From contig NZ_JAPENL010000003.1 in NCBI RefSeq assembly GCF_026342015.1, forward strand, positions 496,001 through 560,000: DNA of 64,000 nt, written 5' to 3'. The stretch comes from Micromonospora lupini (GTDB lineage Bacteria; Actinomycetota; Actinomycetes; Mycobacteriales; Micromonosporaceae). The notes below the pieces were generated by a model. The model was not told the DNA's origin. It made no database searches and saw only the letters and a program-made list of their open reading frames with translations. The position numbers and the translations under genes were made by a program. Numbering within the stretch: position 1 is the first letter of the stretch; each line of letters begins with the position of its first letter. Positions 44,612 through 52,691 of the stretch are shown here, piece by piece.

Positions 44612-46290
44612 GCGACGACCTCCAGCGGGGCCTCGTACGTGGCAGCGGCGGCCTCGACCGCCGCGTTGCGGATCGCCCGCAGGCGGAGCATGACGTCGTT
44701 GCCGCCCCGACCGAAGTGGTCGTGCAGGGCCCGGTACTCGGCGTACAGGGCGTCGTAGGCGCGCGCCCGGTCGGGATCCGGCGTGTAGACGGCCTCGTGC
44801 ACACGCCCCATCGCCTGCGACGCCTCGTGGATCGACGGGTACGCCCCGGCCGCGACGGCGGCGTGGATCGCCGATCCGAGCGCCGGCCCCTGCGCGGACG
44901 CGATGATGTTCAGCGGTCGCCTGGTCACATCGGCGTAGATCTGCATCAGCAGCTTGTTGTTGGTGAGACCGCCGGCGATCACCAGGTCGTTCACCGGCAC
45001 ACCCGCCTCGACGAACGCGTCGATGATCATCCTGGTGCCGTACGCCGTGGACTCCAGCAGCGCACGGTAGATGTCCTGCGGCCGGGTGGCCAGGGTCATC
45101 CCGACGATCATCCCGCTGAGGTCGTGGTTGACAAGCAGCGAGCGGTTGCCGTTCCACCAGTCCAGGGCGATCAGGCCGTGCGCGCCGACCGGCTGGCCGG
45201 CGGCCAGTTCGGTGAGGCGTTCGTGCGAGTCGAGCCCGGCGGGGACGCCGTGCTCGACGAACCAGCCGAAGATGTCGCCGACGCCGCTCTGCCCGGCCTC
45301 GTAGCCCCAGGCGCCGGGGCTGATGCCGCCGTCCACGACACCGCACATGCCGGCCACCTCGGCGACCTCCGCGCCGTTGACGACGTGGCAGGTCGAGGTG
45401 CCCATGATGGCGACCAGCCGACCGGGCTCCACCGCCTGCGCGGACGCCGCGGTGACGTGCGCGTCGACGTTGCCGACGGCCACCGCGATCCCCGCCGGCA
45501 GGCCGGTCCAGGCCGAGGCGTCTGCGGTGAGCGTGCCGGCGCGGGCGCCGAGGGGCAGCAGCGGCCCGTCGAGCTTGGCCACGAAGTCGCCGAAGTCGGG
45601 GTTGAGCGCGGTCAGGAAGCTCTCGGACGGGTACTGCCCGTCCTGCAGGATGCCCTTGTAGCCGGCGGTGCAGACGTTACGGGTCTCGGTGCCGCTGAGC
45701 TGCCAGACGATCCAGTCGGCGGCCTCGATGAACCGCTCGGCCCGGTGGTAGATCTCCGGGTCCTCCTCGAGGATCTGCAGACCCTTGGCGTACTGCCACT
45801 CGGCGGAGATCTTGCCGCCGTACCGGCCGATCCACGGCTCCGCCCGCTCGTGGGCGAGCGCGTTGATCCGGTCGGCGTGCGGCTGGGCGGCGTGGTGCTT
45901 CCACAGCTTGACCCAGGAGTGCGGCCTGTCGCGCAGCTCGGGATCCTCGCAGAGCGGGGTGCCGTGGGCGTCGGTCGGCAACACGGTGCAGGCGGTGAAG
46001 TCGATGCCGATGCCCACCACCGCTGCGGGGTCCACCCCGGCGGCGGACACCGCCGCCGGAACGGCGTGGCGCAGCACGTCGCGGTAGTCGTCCGGGTTCT
46101 GCAGAGCCCAGTCCGGGGGCAGCGATCGACCTCCCGGCAGCGTCTCGCTGATGACCCCGTCGCCGTACTCGTGCACCGCGGTCCCCAGCTCGGCACCGTC
46201 GGACACCCGGACCACGAGGGCCCGCCCGGAGAGAGTGCCGAAATCGACACCCACGACGTAGCTTTCGGCAGCTCCGTCCACACGCTCCAT
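44608..46290 (-). CDS. araB: Ribulokinase
   Basis: A 560-residue FGGY-family kinase that phosphorylates L-ribulose with ATP. Recognisable parts are VVGVDFGTLSGRALVV at the N-terminus, GIGIDFTACTVLPTD, WVKLWKHHAAQPHADRIN, GYKGIL, AIMGTSTCHVV, and the C-terminal nucleotide-binding region VIAGGLTNNKLLMQIYADVTRRPL...GPALGSAIHAAVAAG. The ATG at 46290 is chosen because GGAGGTG lies 5 bp upstream; a GTG 12 bp earlier would overlap that site. It is the first gene of the seven-gene operon, with a LacI-type operator and TTGACG box immediately upstream. Confidence 0.95.
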   Translation of the reverse strand: MERVDGAAESYVVGVDFGTLSGRALVVRVSDGAELGTAVHEYGDGVISETLPGGRSLPPDWALQNPDDYRDVLRHAVPAAVSAAGVDPAAVVGIGIDFTACTVLPTDAHGTPLCEDPELRDRPHSWVKLWKHHAAQPHADRINALAHERAEPWIGRYGGKISAEWQYAKGLQILEEDPEIYHRAERFIEAADWIVWQLSGTETRNVCTAGYKGILQDGQYPSESFLTALNPDFGDFVAKLDGPLLPLGARAGTLTADASAWTGLPAGIAVAVGNVDAHVTAASAQAVEPGRLVAIMGTSTCHVVNGAEVAEVAGMCGVVDGGISPGAWGYEAGQSGVGDIFGWFVEHGVPAGLDSHERLTELAAGQPVGAHGLIALDWWNGNRSLLVNHDLSGMIVGMTLATRPQDIYRALLESTAYGTRMIIDAFVEAGVPVNDLVIAGGLTNNKLLMQIYADVTRRPLNIIASAQGPALGSAIHAAVAAGAYPSIHEASQAMGRVHEAVYTPDPDRARAYDALYAEYRALHDHFGRGGNDVMLRLRAIRNAAVEAAAATYEAPLEVVA

Positions 46291-46317
46291 GTTCACCTCC
46301 ACCGTTAACGGGGATAG

Positions 46318-46345
46318 TGTTAACGCTCACATCCAGCGCCGTCAA
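46318..46345 (-). promoter_or_regulatory. LacI-type operator and promoter of the arabinose operon
   Basis: TGTTAACGCTCACA (46318-46331) lies 8 bp from the minus-strand -35 box TTGACG (46340-46345) and covers the -10 position (AACACT, 18-bp spacing). The arrangement copies that of the second importer operon. Confidence 0.75.
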
Positions 46346-46622
46346 GACATCTAGCTGCAACAGCTCCGTAACGGAACGCGGGGGGCGCGCCGGCTCGGGC
46401 GGGTCGAGTCGGGCGCTTCCCTATCGCACTGGCGCAAAGTCCGCGATTCCGACTCGCCCCTTTGCTGGCGGCGCGCCGGAGGGCTGACATCGCACCGACT
46501 GACGCCCGGCGCCTCCCGGCCGGCGGTCGGTCCCGCACCGCTCGACTGTCCGGGTGACGGCAGTACCGTGCCCGCCCTCTGCGGCGCCGGTCCGAACGCG
46601 ACTGTCGACCCATCGGTGGCGA

Positions 46623-46636
46623 TGTCAGCGATAACA
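46623..46636. promoter_or_regulatory. Distal LacI-type operator upstream of araB
   Basis: TGTCAGCGATAACA differs at one position from the shared consensus. It lies 305 bp upstream of the proximal araB operator, and no TTGAC box sits next to it, so it may be an auxiliary looping site. Confidence 0.5.
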
Positions 46637-46755
46637 TCGCCGCGACCGCCGCCCGCCCATGATCAGATCTATGCCGTACGCCACGGCCGCCGCCGAGCCC
46701 ATGAGCGCGTACTCCGGCCGCCGACAGACCCCTCACGCGCCCGATCCGCGCGGCG

Positions 46756-46769
46756 TGTTATCGATAACA
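46756..46769. promoter_or_regulatory. Distal LacI-type operator upstream of araB, perfect palindrome
   Basis: TGTTATCGATAACA is a perfect 14-bp palindrome of the same family as the other pentose operators. It lies 133 bp beyond the site at 46623 and 438 bp from the araB operator. No promoter boxes are seen beside it. Confidence 0.55.
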
Positions 46770-46922
46770 TTCGACGTTTCCGGGGATCCCGGAGGCACCG
46801 ATCCGACCGGGCCCGCATCGCTCGATGTCGATCAATCGCGGTCGCCGCTCGCGGAGAAGCGACGACAGCCGGGGTCGGTCTCGCCCACGGTGGTCCAGCG
46901 TGATCGACCCCGGGTCGGCGAT

Positions 46923-46954
46923 GTGGCGGTGTCCCGTCGTCGGGACACCGCCAC
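46923..46954. repeat. Inverted repeat, 14-bp perfect arms
   Basis: The arms 46923-46936 and 46941-46954 pair perfectly around TCGT. Outer arms GCGTGATCGAC/GTCGATCACGC (46896-46906 and 46969-46979) nest around it. The structure may terminate transcripts in either direction. Confidence 0.6.
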
Positions 46955-46978
46955 GTCAGCGACATCGAGTCGATCACG

Positions 46979-47013
46979 CCCCCGGCCCGGCCCCCCGCGG
47001 GCCGGGCCGGGGG
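46979..47013 (-). terminator. Terminator of the DrrA/DrrB-like operon
   Basis: A perfect 14-bp, all-GC stem (46979-46992 with 47000-47013) and 7-nt loop lie 9 bp past the minus-strand stop at 47023. Confidence 0.82.
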
Positions 47014-47022
47014 CCGGTCGGG

Positions 47023-47811
47023 TCAGGCGGTGCGGCCGCGGTTGTAGAGCGCCTTGGCCCAGAGGAAGCAGGTCACCGTGATGACGGCGCACCAGCCGAC
47101 CGCGAGGAGCCCGTTGACGCCGATCCCGGTGCCGAACAGCAGGCCCCGGAGGGTCTCCATGACCGGCGTGAAGGGTTGGTAGTCGGCGAACAGGCGCACC
47201 GGCGTCGGCATGGAGTCGGTGGGGACGAACCCGCTGCCGAGAAACGGCAGGAGCACCAGCGGCATCGGCAGGTTGCTTGCCGTCTCGACGCTCTTCGAGA
47301 CCAGGCCGAGGGCGACCGACAGCCAGGTGACCGCGAAGGTGATCATGGTGAGGACGCCTGTCGCGGCGAGCCACTCGACGGCACTGGCGGTCGGACGGAA
47401 CCCGACGAGGAGCGCCACACCGGTGACGGCCGCGAGGCTGAGCATCGACTGGAGCACGCTGCCCACGACATGGCCGGTGAGAACCGACGGCCGGAAGATC
47501 GCCATCGTACGGAAACGGGCGATGATGCCCTCGGCCATGTCCATGGCGACCGAGATCGCGGTGCCCTGCGCCGCGCTGGCCACCGTGATGAGCAGGATGC
47601 CGGGGGTGACGTAGTTGGCGTAGTCGGCACGGTCGCCGGAGGGTCCGAGGCCGGCGCCGAGCGTGCCGCCGAAGACGTAGACGAAGAGCAGCAGCAGGAT
47701 GACAGGTATGCCGATGAGCATGAGGGTCAGCGACGGATAGCGCCGCATGTGCAGAAGGTTGCGCCGCAGCATGGTGTTCGAGTCGCGCAGGGCGAAGGTG
47801 AGGGTGCTCAT
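47023..47811 (-). CDS. ABC-2 type permease (DrrB-like)
   Basis: A 262-residue membrane protein with six helices in the ABC-2 pattern, including TLMLIGIPVILLLLFVYVFGG, YVTPGILLITVASAAQGTAISVAMDMAEGIIARFRTMAI, and LPMPLVLLPFLGSGFVPTDSMPTPVRLFADYQPFTPVMETLRGLL. The segment EGIIARFRTMAI is typical of DrrB-type exporters of hydrophobic drugs or lipids. Its ATG overlaps the ATPase stop (ATGA). It is the last gene of a four-gene cluster, and the substrate is unknown. Confidence 0.92.
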   Translation of the reverse strand: MSTLTFALRDSNTMLRRNLLHMRRYPSLTLMLIGIPVILLLLFVYVFGGTLGAGLGPSGDRADYANYVTPGILLITVASAAQGTAISVAMDMAEGIIARFRTMAIFRPSVLTGHVVGSVLQSMLSLAAVTGVALLVGFRPTASAVEWLAATGVLTMITFAVTWLSVALGLVSKSVETASNLPMPLVLLPFLGSGFVPTDSMPTPVRLFADYQPFTPVMETLRGLLFGTGIGVNGLLAVGWCAVITVTCFLWAKALYNRGRTA

Positions 47812-48806
47812 CGCGCGGAAGCCCTTTCCTGACCGGACCGACCGGCCCGGGTGTCTGGTTGGTCGACTCGACCGTCGGGTTGGCCGGTGAGGGCGAGGAA
47901 GACGTCGTCGAGGTCGGGGGTGTGCACGGCGAGGCCGGCCACGGTGATCGCATCGCGGTCGAGGTGGTCGAGGACGGATCGCAGCGAACCGACCCCGCCG
48001 TCGCTGGGCACCTGAAGGGTGAGCGCGGTGTCGTCCCGGGTGGCCGCCGCGAACGTACGGGCCGCCGAGTCGAGCCCCTCCTGGTCGGCGAACCGCAACA
48101 CCACGTGGCCGCCCGGGATGAGCCGCTTGAGCTCGTGCGGGGTGCCCTCGGCGATCAGCCGGCCGTGGTCGAGGAACGCGACGCGGTCGGCGAGCTGGTC
48201 GGCCTCCTCCAGGTACTGCGTCGTCAGCAGGATGGTGACGCCCTCGGCGGCGAGAGCCCGGATGATGTGCCACATGGCGCGGCGACTGCGCGGGTCGAGG
48301 CCTGTCGTCGGCTCGTCGAGGAAAATGACGCGGGGGTCGCCGACCAGGGTCATCGCGAGGTCGAGCCGGCGACGCATGCCGCCGGAGTACGTCGCGGCCG
48401 GCTTGTCCGCCGCCTCGGAGAGGTCGAACTGCTCGATCAGGTCGGCGATCCGTCGTCGGCCAGTCGCCCTGTCCAGGTGCCACAGGTCGGCCATCAGGTT
48501 CAGGTTCTCCCGACCGGTCAGCAGGTTGTCCACGGCGGAGAACTGGCCGGTGACGCCGATCAGCTCCCGTACGGCGTCGGGCTCGCGGGTCACGTCGTGG
48601 CCGAGGACGCGGGCGTGGCCGCCGTCGGCGCGGAGCAGGGTGGAGAGGATCTGCACGGTGGTGGTCTTGCCCGCGCCGTTGGGGCCGAGCAGCGCGAAGA
48701 TCGTTCCCTCGGTGATCATCAGGTCGATGCCGTCGAGCACGACCTTGGCACCATAGGACTTCCGCAGGTCCGTGGTCACGATCGCGGGTTTCCTGCTGCT
48801 GGTCAT
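47808..48806 (-). CDS. ABC transporter ATP-binding protein (DrrA-like)
   Basis: A 332-residue ATPase of the daunorubicin-resistance type: Walker A GPNGAGKTTT (about residues 41-50), VTGQFSAVDNLLTGRENL, signature YSGGMRRRLDLAMTL, Walker B VIFLDEPTTGLDPRSR, switch LLTTQY, and the C-terminal DUF4162-type extension ending in DLDDVFLALTGQP. It drives the DrrB-like permease. GAGGAG lies just before the ATG at 48806. It follows the DUF4097 gene by 34 bp, indicating one transcript. Confidence 0.93.
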   Translation of the reverse strand: MTSSRKPAIVTTDLRKSYGAKVVLDGIDLMITEGTIFALLGPNGAGKTTTVQILSTLLRADGGHARVLGHDVTREPDAVRELIGVTGQFSAVDNLLTGRENLNLMADLWHLDRATGRRRIADLIEQFDLSEAADKPAATYSGGMRRRLDLAMTLVGDPRVIFLDEPTTGLDPRSRRAMWHIIRALAAEGVTILLTTQYLEEADQLADRVAFLDHGRLIAEGTPHELKRLIPGGHVVLRFADQEGLDSAARTFAAATRDDTALTLQVPSDGGVGSLRSVLDHLDRDAITVAGLAVHTPDLDDVFLALTGQPDGRVDQPDTRAGRSGQERASAR

Positions 48807-48840
48807 GGTCTCCTCATTCGTGGTGGGGGGTCGTGGCCGA

Positions 48841-49683
48841 TCAGGCACGGCGGATCGTGATGTCGCCGAAGGAGGTGTTCGCGCGGATCTCGACCGTCTC
48901 GTCGGTCTCGGCCGGGCTGTCGGCCGACTCGAGCGCGTTGTGCACGCGCCCGTGCCGGGAGCTGACGTCGAGCCAGGCGGCGGTGCCCCGTCGGACCCCG
49001 ACCTCGATCGCGCCGTACGAGGTGTGCGACTCGACCGACCCGCGCACGACCTCGCCCAGCCGGACGTTGCCGTACGCGGTGCGTGCCGCCACCGAGGCCA
49101 TCGGCGCGTCGACGGTGATGTCGCCGTAGGCGGTGTTGATCCGGACGTCGCCGCCGCTGCGGCCGATCCAGCAGTCGCCGGAGGAGTTCTTGATCTCCGC
49201 GGTGCCGTCTACCGCGCCGAGGCGCACCTTTCCGGAGGACGCCTTCACCCGGGCCGATCCGGTGACACGCTCCACCGCGACCTCGCCGTGGCTGCTGTCG
49301 ATCTCCAGCGGCCCGGTCTCCTCGAGCCGGATCCCGCTGCCGGTCTTGATGCGGCACTCACCGAGCCGCCCCTCGCCGCGGAACGCCGCCCACGCCGCCT
49401 CCGCATGCAGCCGCGTTCCGCTCGGCACCTCGATGAGGACGTCGACCGACGGCCCCGAGCCGAAGCCGTACCGGCGCCAGCTCTTCGGCACCCTGATCCG
49501 CAGGAGCCCGGCGGCGTACTCGACTGTGGTCTGCTCCGCGGCGCTCACGTCGGCCTTGCTCGACGGGTCGCGGGGCCGCACCTGCACGACCGTGTCGGTG
49601 CGCTCGGTCGCGGCGATCCAGGCGTCCCCGACGGGCAGCTCGACCTGGACGGAAATCGGTTCTGGTGTCTCGAAAACAGGCAT
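48841..49683 (-). CDS. DUF4097 family beta-strand repeat protein
   Basis: A 280-residue protein built of short beta strands that repeat every 18-25 residues (GPLEIDSSHGEVAVERVTGSARVKASSGKVRLGAVDGTAEIKNSSGDCWIGRSGGDVRINTAYGDITVDAP), forming a right-handed beta-helix-like DUF4097 adhesin domain. No signal peptide or membrane helix is present, so this copy should be cytoplasmic. It sits between the ribbon-helix-helix protein and the ABC genes, and may sense or scaffold for the exporter; the function is not established. Confidence 0.85.
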   Translation of the reverse strand: MPVFETPEPISVQVELPVGDAWIAATERTDTVVQVRPRDPSSKADVSAAEQTTVEYAAGLLRIRVPKSWRRYGFGSGPSVDVLIEVPSGTRLHAEAAWAAFRGEGRLGECRIKTGSGIRLEETGPLEIDSSHGEVAVERVTGSARVKASSGKVRLGAVDGTAEIKNSSGDCWIGRSGGDVRINTAYGDITVDAPMASVAARTAYGNVRLGEVVRGSVESHTSYGAIEVGVRRGTAAWLDVSSRHGRVHNALESADSPAETDETVEIRANTSFGDITIRRA

Positions 49684-49740
49684 GGTGGTCTCCCGGAAGG
49701 TGCGTGGCGAAGGCGAACGGGGTGGGGAAGGGCGCGGCGG

Positions 49741-50268
49741 TCAGCGCGCCCAGCCGGTGACGTGCTGGCCGGACCGCGGCGGCTCGGGCCGGCGCGGTGG
49801 CTGGCGTTCCGTGCCGCCGGCGGCGACGGCGGCGGCGACGGCCCGCACCAGCCAGGCGTTGACGGACAGCCCGGCCCGGCTGGCGGCCCCGTCGACGCTT
49901 GCCTTGAGATGGTCGGGGAGGCGGAGGTTGATCCGGGACGTGCCGCCCTCGTCGCCATCGGGCGGCAGCAGCGGCACGGGCGCCGGAGGCGGCTCGCTCA
50001 CCGCACCCGTGCTGTCCGTCGGCGTGTTCGCGGGCGTCACCACGAAATTGGGCTCGCGCCCGCGCAGCCGGACGTGCACCGACCCGGGGGCGAGATCGCG
50101 CGTGATCTCGTCGGCCGCGTCGGACAGCGCCTCGAGCAGCGTGAGGTGGGTCGCCGCTTCCAACTGGGTGAAGAGTCGCTCGGCCAGCAACCGGCCCTCC
50201 GGGTCGACACCCTCGGCGGCTACGGCGAACTCGTTGCGCAGGTTCTCGACGTACGGCCTCAAGTCCAT
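49741..50268 (-). CDS. Ribbon-helix-helix (HicB-like) protein
   Basis: A 175-residue protein. The N-terminal part is helical (LRPYVENLRNEFAVAAEGVDPEGRLLAERLFTQLEAATHLTLLEALSDAADEITRDL). A proline-rich linker then leads to a ribbon-helix-helix motif (SRINLRLPDHLKASVDGAASRAGLSVNAWLVRAVAAAV, about residues 108-145). It is the probable DNA-binding regulator of the four-gene cluster, as the first gene, with DUF4097 starting 57 bp downstream. No toxin partner is seen, so it is not a classical HicAB antitoxin. The ATG at 50268 is the family-like start. Confidence 0.82.
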   Translation of the reverse strand: MDLRPYVENLRNEFAVAAEGVDPEGRLLAERLFTQLEAATHLTLLEALSDAADEITRDLAPGSVHVRLRGREPNFVVTPANTPTDSTGAVSEPPPAPVPLLPPDGDEGGTSRINLRLPDHLKASVDGAASRAGLSVNAWLVRAVAAAVAAGGTERQPPRRPEPPRSGQHVTGWAR

Positions 50269-50335
50269 GGCACCATCATGGCACCACTTTGGCTCAATAT
50301 GCAACAGCCAATGGCTCAGAGTGCTGCCACGGCAG

Positions 50336-51547
50336 TCATCGTCGATCGCCTGCGAAGCGCTCCGGAGCGTCGAACGCGCGGCGGACCAGCCGGTTCGCCA
50401 CCTCCTGCGTCAGCCCGGTGGCCACCAGCAGATCGCTTACCGTCGTGCGAACCTGCGCCACCACGACGGCACCGGAGAAACCGACCCCCTCCCGGTAGGC
50501 GTCACCGGCGGCGCAGACCGCCCGCAGGGCCCGCGCCCGCGCCTCGGTGGGTTCGTGACCGGCGGCGAACTGCCGCTTGAGCACGCGTACGGCCTCGGCG
50601 AGGTCGGCGACCGCCCCCGGCAGGGCCTTCGGGACCGGCTCACCGTCCTCGATCACGGTCACCGCGCGGCGGATCAGCGTTCCGGCGTTGCGCATCGCCC
50701 GGTCGATCGGCTCCGCCGTCTGCGCGTACCGGCCCACCGGCCCGTGCCGCTCGTGCCAGTGCACAGGCGAGAGCGTGCTGGCCTCCCGGGCGCCCTGGGT
50801 CGCCTCGATGAGGGCCCGCAGCTCGTCCTTGTTCTCCCGCAGCTTCGTGCGGGCGGTCAGCGCACGGTCGATGTCGCCGTCGGCCAACGCGCCAGCGGTG
50901 GCGTCGAGCTGGGTGCTGAGCAGGTCCAACACCGGCCGCGCGGCCCGGTTGAGCACCCGCAGCGGGCTCAACGGCAGGAGGACGGCGGTGACCACCAGCG
51001 CCACCGCTCCCCCGACGAGAGCGTCCACGAAGCGGGGGATCTCCAGGTCCCGCACGGACGGACTCAACGTGGCGATGAGCACCGCAGTCGCCCCGGCCTG
51101 GATCACCACCGCCGCGCTGCCGGCGAGGAACAGCGCGACGAGGATCGCCAGCACGACGATCAGGGCGAGTTGCCACCACCCGGTGCCGGTCACCGTGAGC
51201 AGCAGGTCGCCGACCAGCACCCCTACGGTGACGCCGAGGATCAGCTCGACGGTGCGGCGCAACCGTTGGCCGACCGACGCGGCGAGGGTCGAGACCGCCG
51301 AGATCGGCGCGAACACCGGCTGCGAGACGTGCAGCACCTGGCGCACCACGAACCAGGACAGCGCCGCGGCCAGACCGGCCTGCAGAGCCAGGCCGCCGAT
51401 GCCCCGTACCCTCCGTGCCCGGTCCCGCAACCCGCCCGACAGGCGGGCGCGGAGCCGGGCGACTGTAGTCGCCGAAGTGGCGTGCGCCCCGGCGCCGGGA
51501 CGCGCCGGAGCACCCCCGTCCGTACCGGGCCGACCGGCAGCGACCAT
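50336..51547 (-). CDS. FUSC family membrane protein (aromatic acid exporter type)
   Basis: A 403-residue protein with about six N-terminal helices (residues 48-190: GGLALQAGLAAALSWFVVRQV, PVFAPISAVSTLAASVGQRLRRTVELILGVTVGVLVGDLLL, WWQLALIVVLAILVALFLAG, VQAL-like helices to VVTAVLLPL) and a helical cytoplasmic C-terminal half. The QPVFAPISAV and GQRLRRTVELILGVTVGV segments are typical of fusaric-acid-resistance (FUSC) proteins, which are linked to efflux of aromatic acids. No membrane-fusion partner is found nearby, as expected in a monoderm. It appears monocistronic. Confidence 0.85.
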   Translation of the reverse strand: MVAAGRPGTDGGAPARPGAGAHATSATTVARLRARLSGGLRDRARRVRGIGGLALQAGLAAALSWFVVRQVLHVSQPVFAPISAVSTLAASVGQRLRRTVELILGVTVGVLVGDLLLTVTGTGWWQLALIVVLAILVALFLAGSAAVVIQAGATAVLIATLSPSVRDLEIPRFVDALVGGAVALVVTAVLLPLSPLRVLNRAARPVLDLLSTQLDATAGALADGDIDRALTARTKLRENKDELRALIEATQGAREASTLSPVHWHERHGPVGRYAQTAEPIDRAMRNAGTLIRRAVTVIEDGEPVPKALPGAVADLAEAVRVLKRQFAAGHEPTEARARALRAVCAAGDAYREGVGFSGAVVVAQVRTTVSDLLVATGLTQEVANRLVRRAFDAPERFAGDRR

Positions 51548-51641
51548 GGCGGCGGCTACCCCGCCGTACCCCGATCAATCCTGGCCGCCGGGCGCGGCCC
51601 CGCGGGAGCGCGCCGCGCCCGGCGTCCGACGGTCGTCGCGC

Positions 51642-52610
51642 TCAGCGCGCGGAGAGCATCTTCTCGGCGTACGCCCAGAGCCGGTCCGCGGCGACCGGAT
51701 CGACCGCGTGTGCCGCCACCCCGCCGGTGGCGTCCGGGCCGCCGGGCACCACCTCCGCCTCCTGGTTGTCGACGAAGTACCGGCCGCCGACGCCGTCGAG
51801 GAGGGGCGACGCGGCGAGCAGGACTGTGGTCGCCGCCCCCTGGGCCGGCGTCTTGTAGTAGTCCGGCACGACGAGGTTGCCCGCCTCGTCCATCGCGCCG
51901 ACCGCGCGCATCATGTCGTCGTCGAGGTGGCGCTGCAGGCTGGTGTGGATGTACCCGGGGTTGAGGGCGTTTGCGGTGATCCCGTCCTTCGCCCACCGCC
52001 TGGTGATGCCGACCGCGAGCAGGACGTCAGCGGTCTTCGACTGCCCGTACGCCGCCCACGGGTCGTACGGGCGCCGCTCGAACTGGGGGTCCCCGACGTC
52101 GAACGGAGCGCCCAGGTGCGCCCCGGAGCTGACCACCACGACCCGGGCCGCCCCGGCGGCGCGCAGGTTGTCGTGCAGACCGACGGCGAGCGCGAAGTGA
52201 CCAAGGTAGTTGGTCGCGAGCTGGAGTTCCCAGCCCTGCACGGAGAGCTGCCGGGTGGGGAGCGCCATGACGCCGGCGTTGGCGACCAGCGCGTCGAGCG
52301 GGCCCCGCCAGGCCGCGACGAAGGCGTCGACCGAGGCGAGATCGGCCAGATCGAGCGCGGCCGACCGAACGACGCCCCGGGTGGCATCGGTGGCGAACTC
52401 CTCGACGAGCCCGGCGGCCCGCTGCGGGTCACGGACCGCGACGGTGACCTCGGCGCCGGCGCCGGCCAGGGCGCGAACCGTCTCGACACCGAGGCCGGAG
52501 GCCCCGCCGGTGACGATCATCCGTCGCCCGCCGAGGTCCACGCTCTCGAGGATCTCGGCGGCCGTGGTGCGGGAGGTGTACGACGTGGTGAGGCGTGGGT
52601 TCGCTGTCAT
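51642..52610 (-). CDS. Short-chain dehydrogenase/reductase
   Basis: A 322-residue SDR. The NAD(P)-binding glycine motif is TGGASGLG (about residues 34-41), followed by LVANAGVMALP, catalytic Ser in VVVVSSGAH, and Tyr/Lys in YGQSKTADV. The wide spacing and C-terminal extension resemble retinol-dehydrogenase-like or oxidoreductase SDRs; the substrate is unknown. It is divergent from the AraC regulator at 52692 with only 81 bp between, a classic regulator-target arrangement. Confidence 0.93.
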   Translation of the reverse strand: MTANPRLTTSYTSRTTAAEILESVDLGGRRMIVTGGASGLGVETVRALAGAGAEVTVAVRDPQRAAGLVEEFATDATRGVVRSAALDLADLASVDAFVAAWRGPLDALVANAGVMALPTRQLSVQGWELQLATNYLGHFALAVGLHDNLRAAGAARVVVVSSGAHLGAPFDVGDPQFERRPYDPWAAYGQSKTADVLLAVGITRRWAKDGITANALNPGYIHTSLQRHLDDDMMRAVGAMDEAGNLVVPDYYKTPAQGAATTVLLAASPLLDGVGGRYFVDNQEAEVVPGGPDATGGVAAHAVDPVAADRLWAYAEKMLSAR

Positions 52611-52633
52611 GTCAGCCAGGCTATGAACCCGGC

Positions 52634-52657
52634 TCTGGACTGCCTATAGTCTGGAGT
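52634..52657. promoter_or_regulatory. Direct repeats in the SDR/AraC divergent promoter
   Basis: TCTGGACT (52634-52641) and TCTGGAGT (52650-52657) are direct repeats 16 bp apart around the likely -10 box TATAGT (52645-52650). Direct repeats are the usual form of AraC-type operators. This is a small and not unique pattern. Confidence 0.4.
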
Positions 52658-52691
52658 CCGCAATACTTTCGCGAGCGTCCAGGAGGCGGGC

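Larger units (their letters stand above)
46291..47022 (-). other. Large intergenic region before araB, no gene
   Basis: These 732 bp contain no supported gene. They hold the araB promoter and operator (46318-46345), two further LacI-type sites (46623 and 46756), nested inverted repeats (46896-46979) and the terminator of the ABC permease gene (46979-47013). Confidence 0.7.

Noticed and set aside
46568..46903. A 111-codon open frame in the gene-free region before araB
   Set aside because: It is Arg/Ser/Ala-rich with no ribosome-binding site or motif and overlaps two operator sites.
49741..50268. Ribbon-helix-helix gene considered as an antitoxin of a toxin-antitoxin pair
   Set aside because: No small toxin gene is adjacent; the next gene is DUF4097 followed by ABC transporter genes.
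49133..51964. A 943-codon open frame opposite DUF4097, the ribbon-helix-helix gene and FUSC
   Set aside because: The product is Ser/Arg/Pro-rich without family features, and the opposite-strand genes have domains, helices and ribosome-binding sites.
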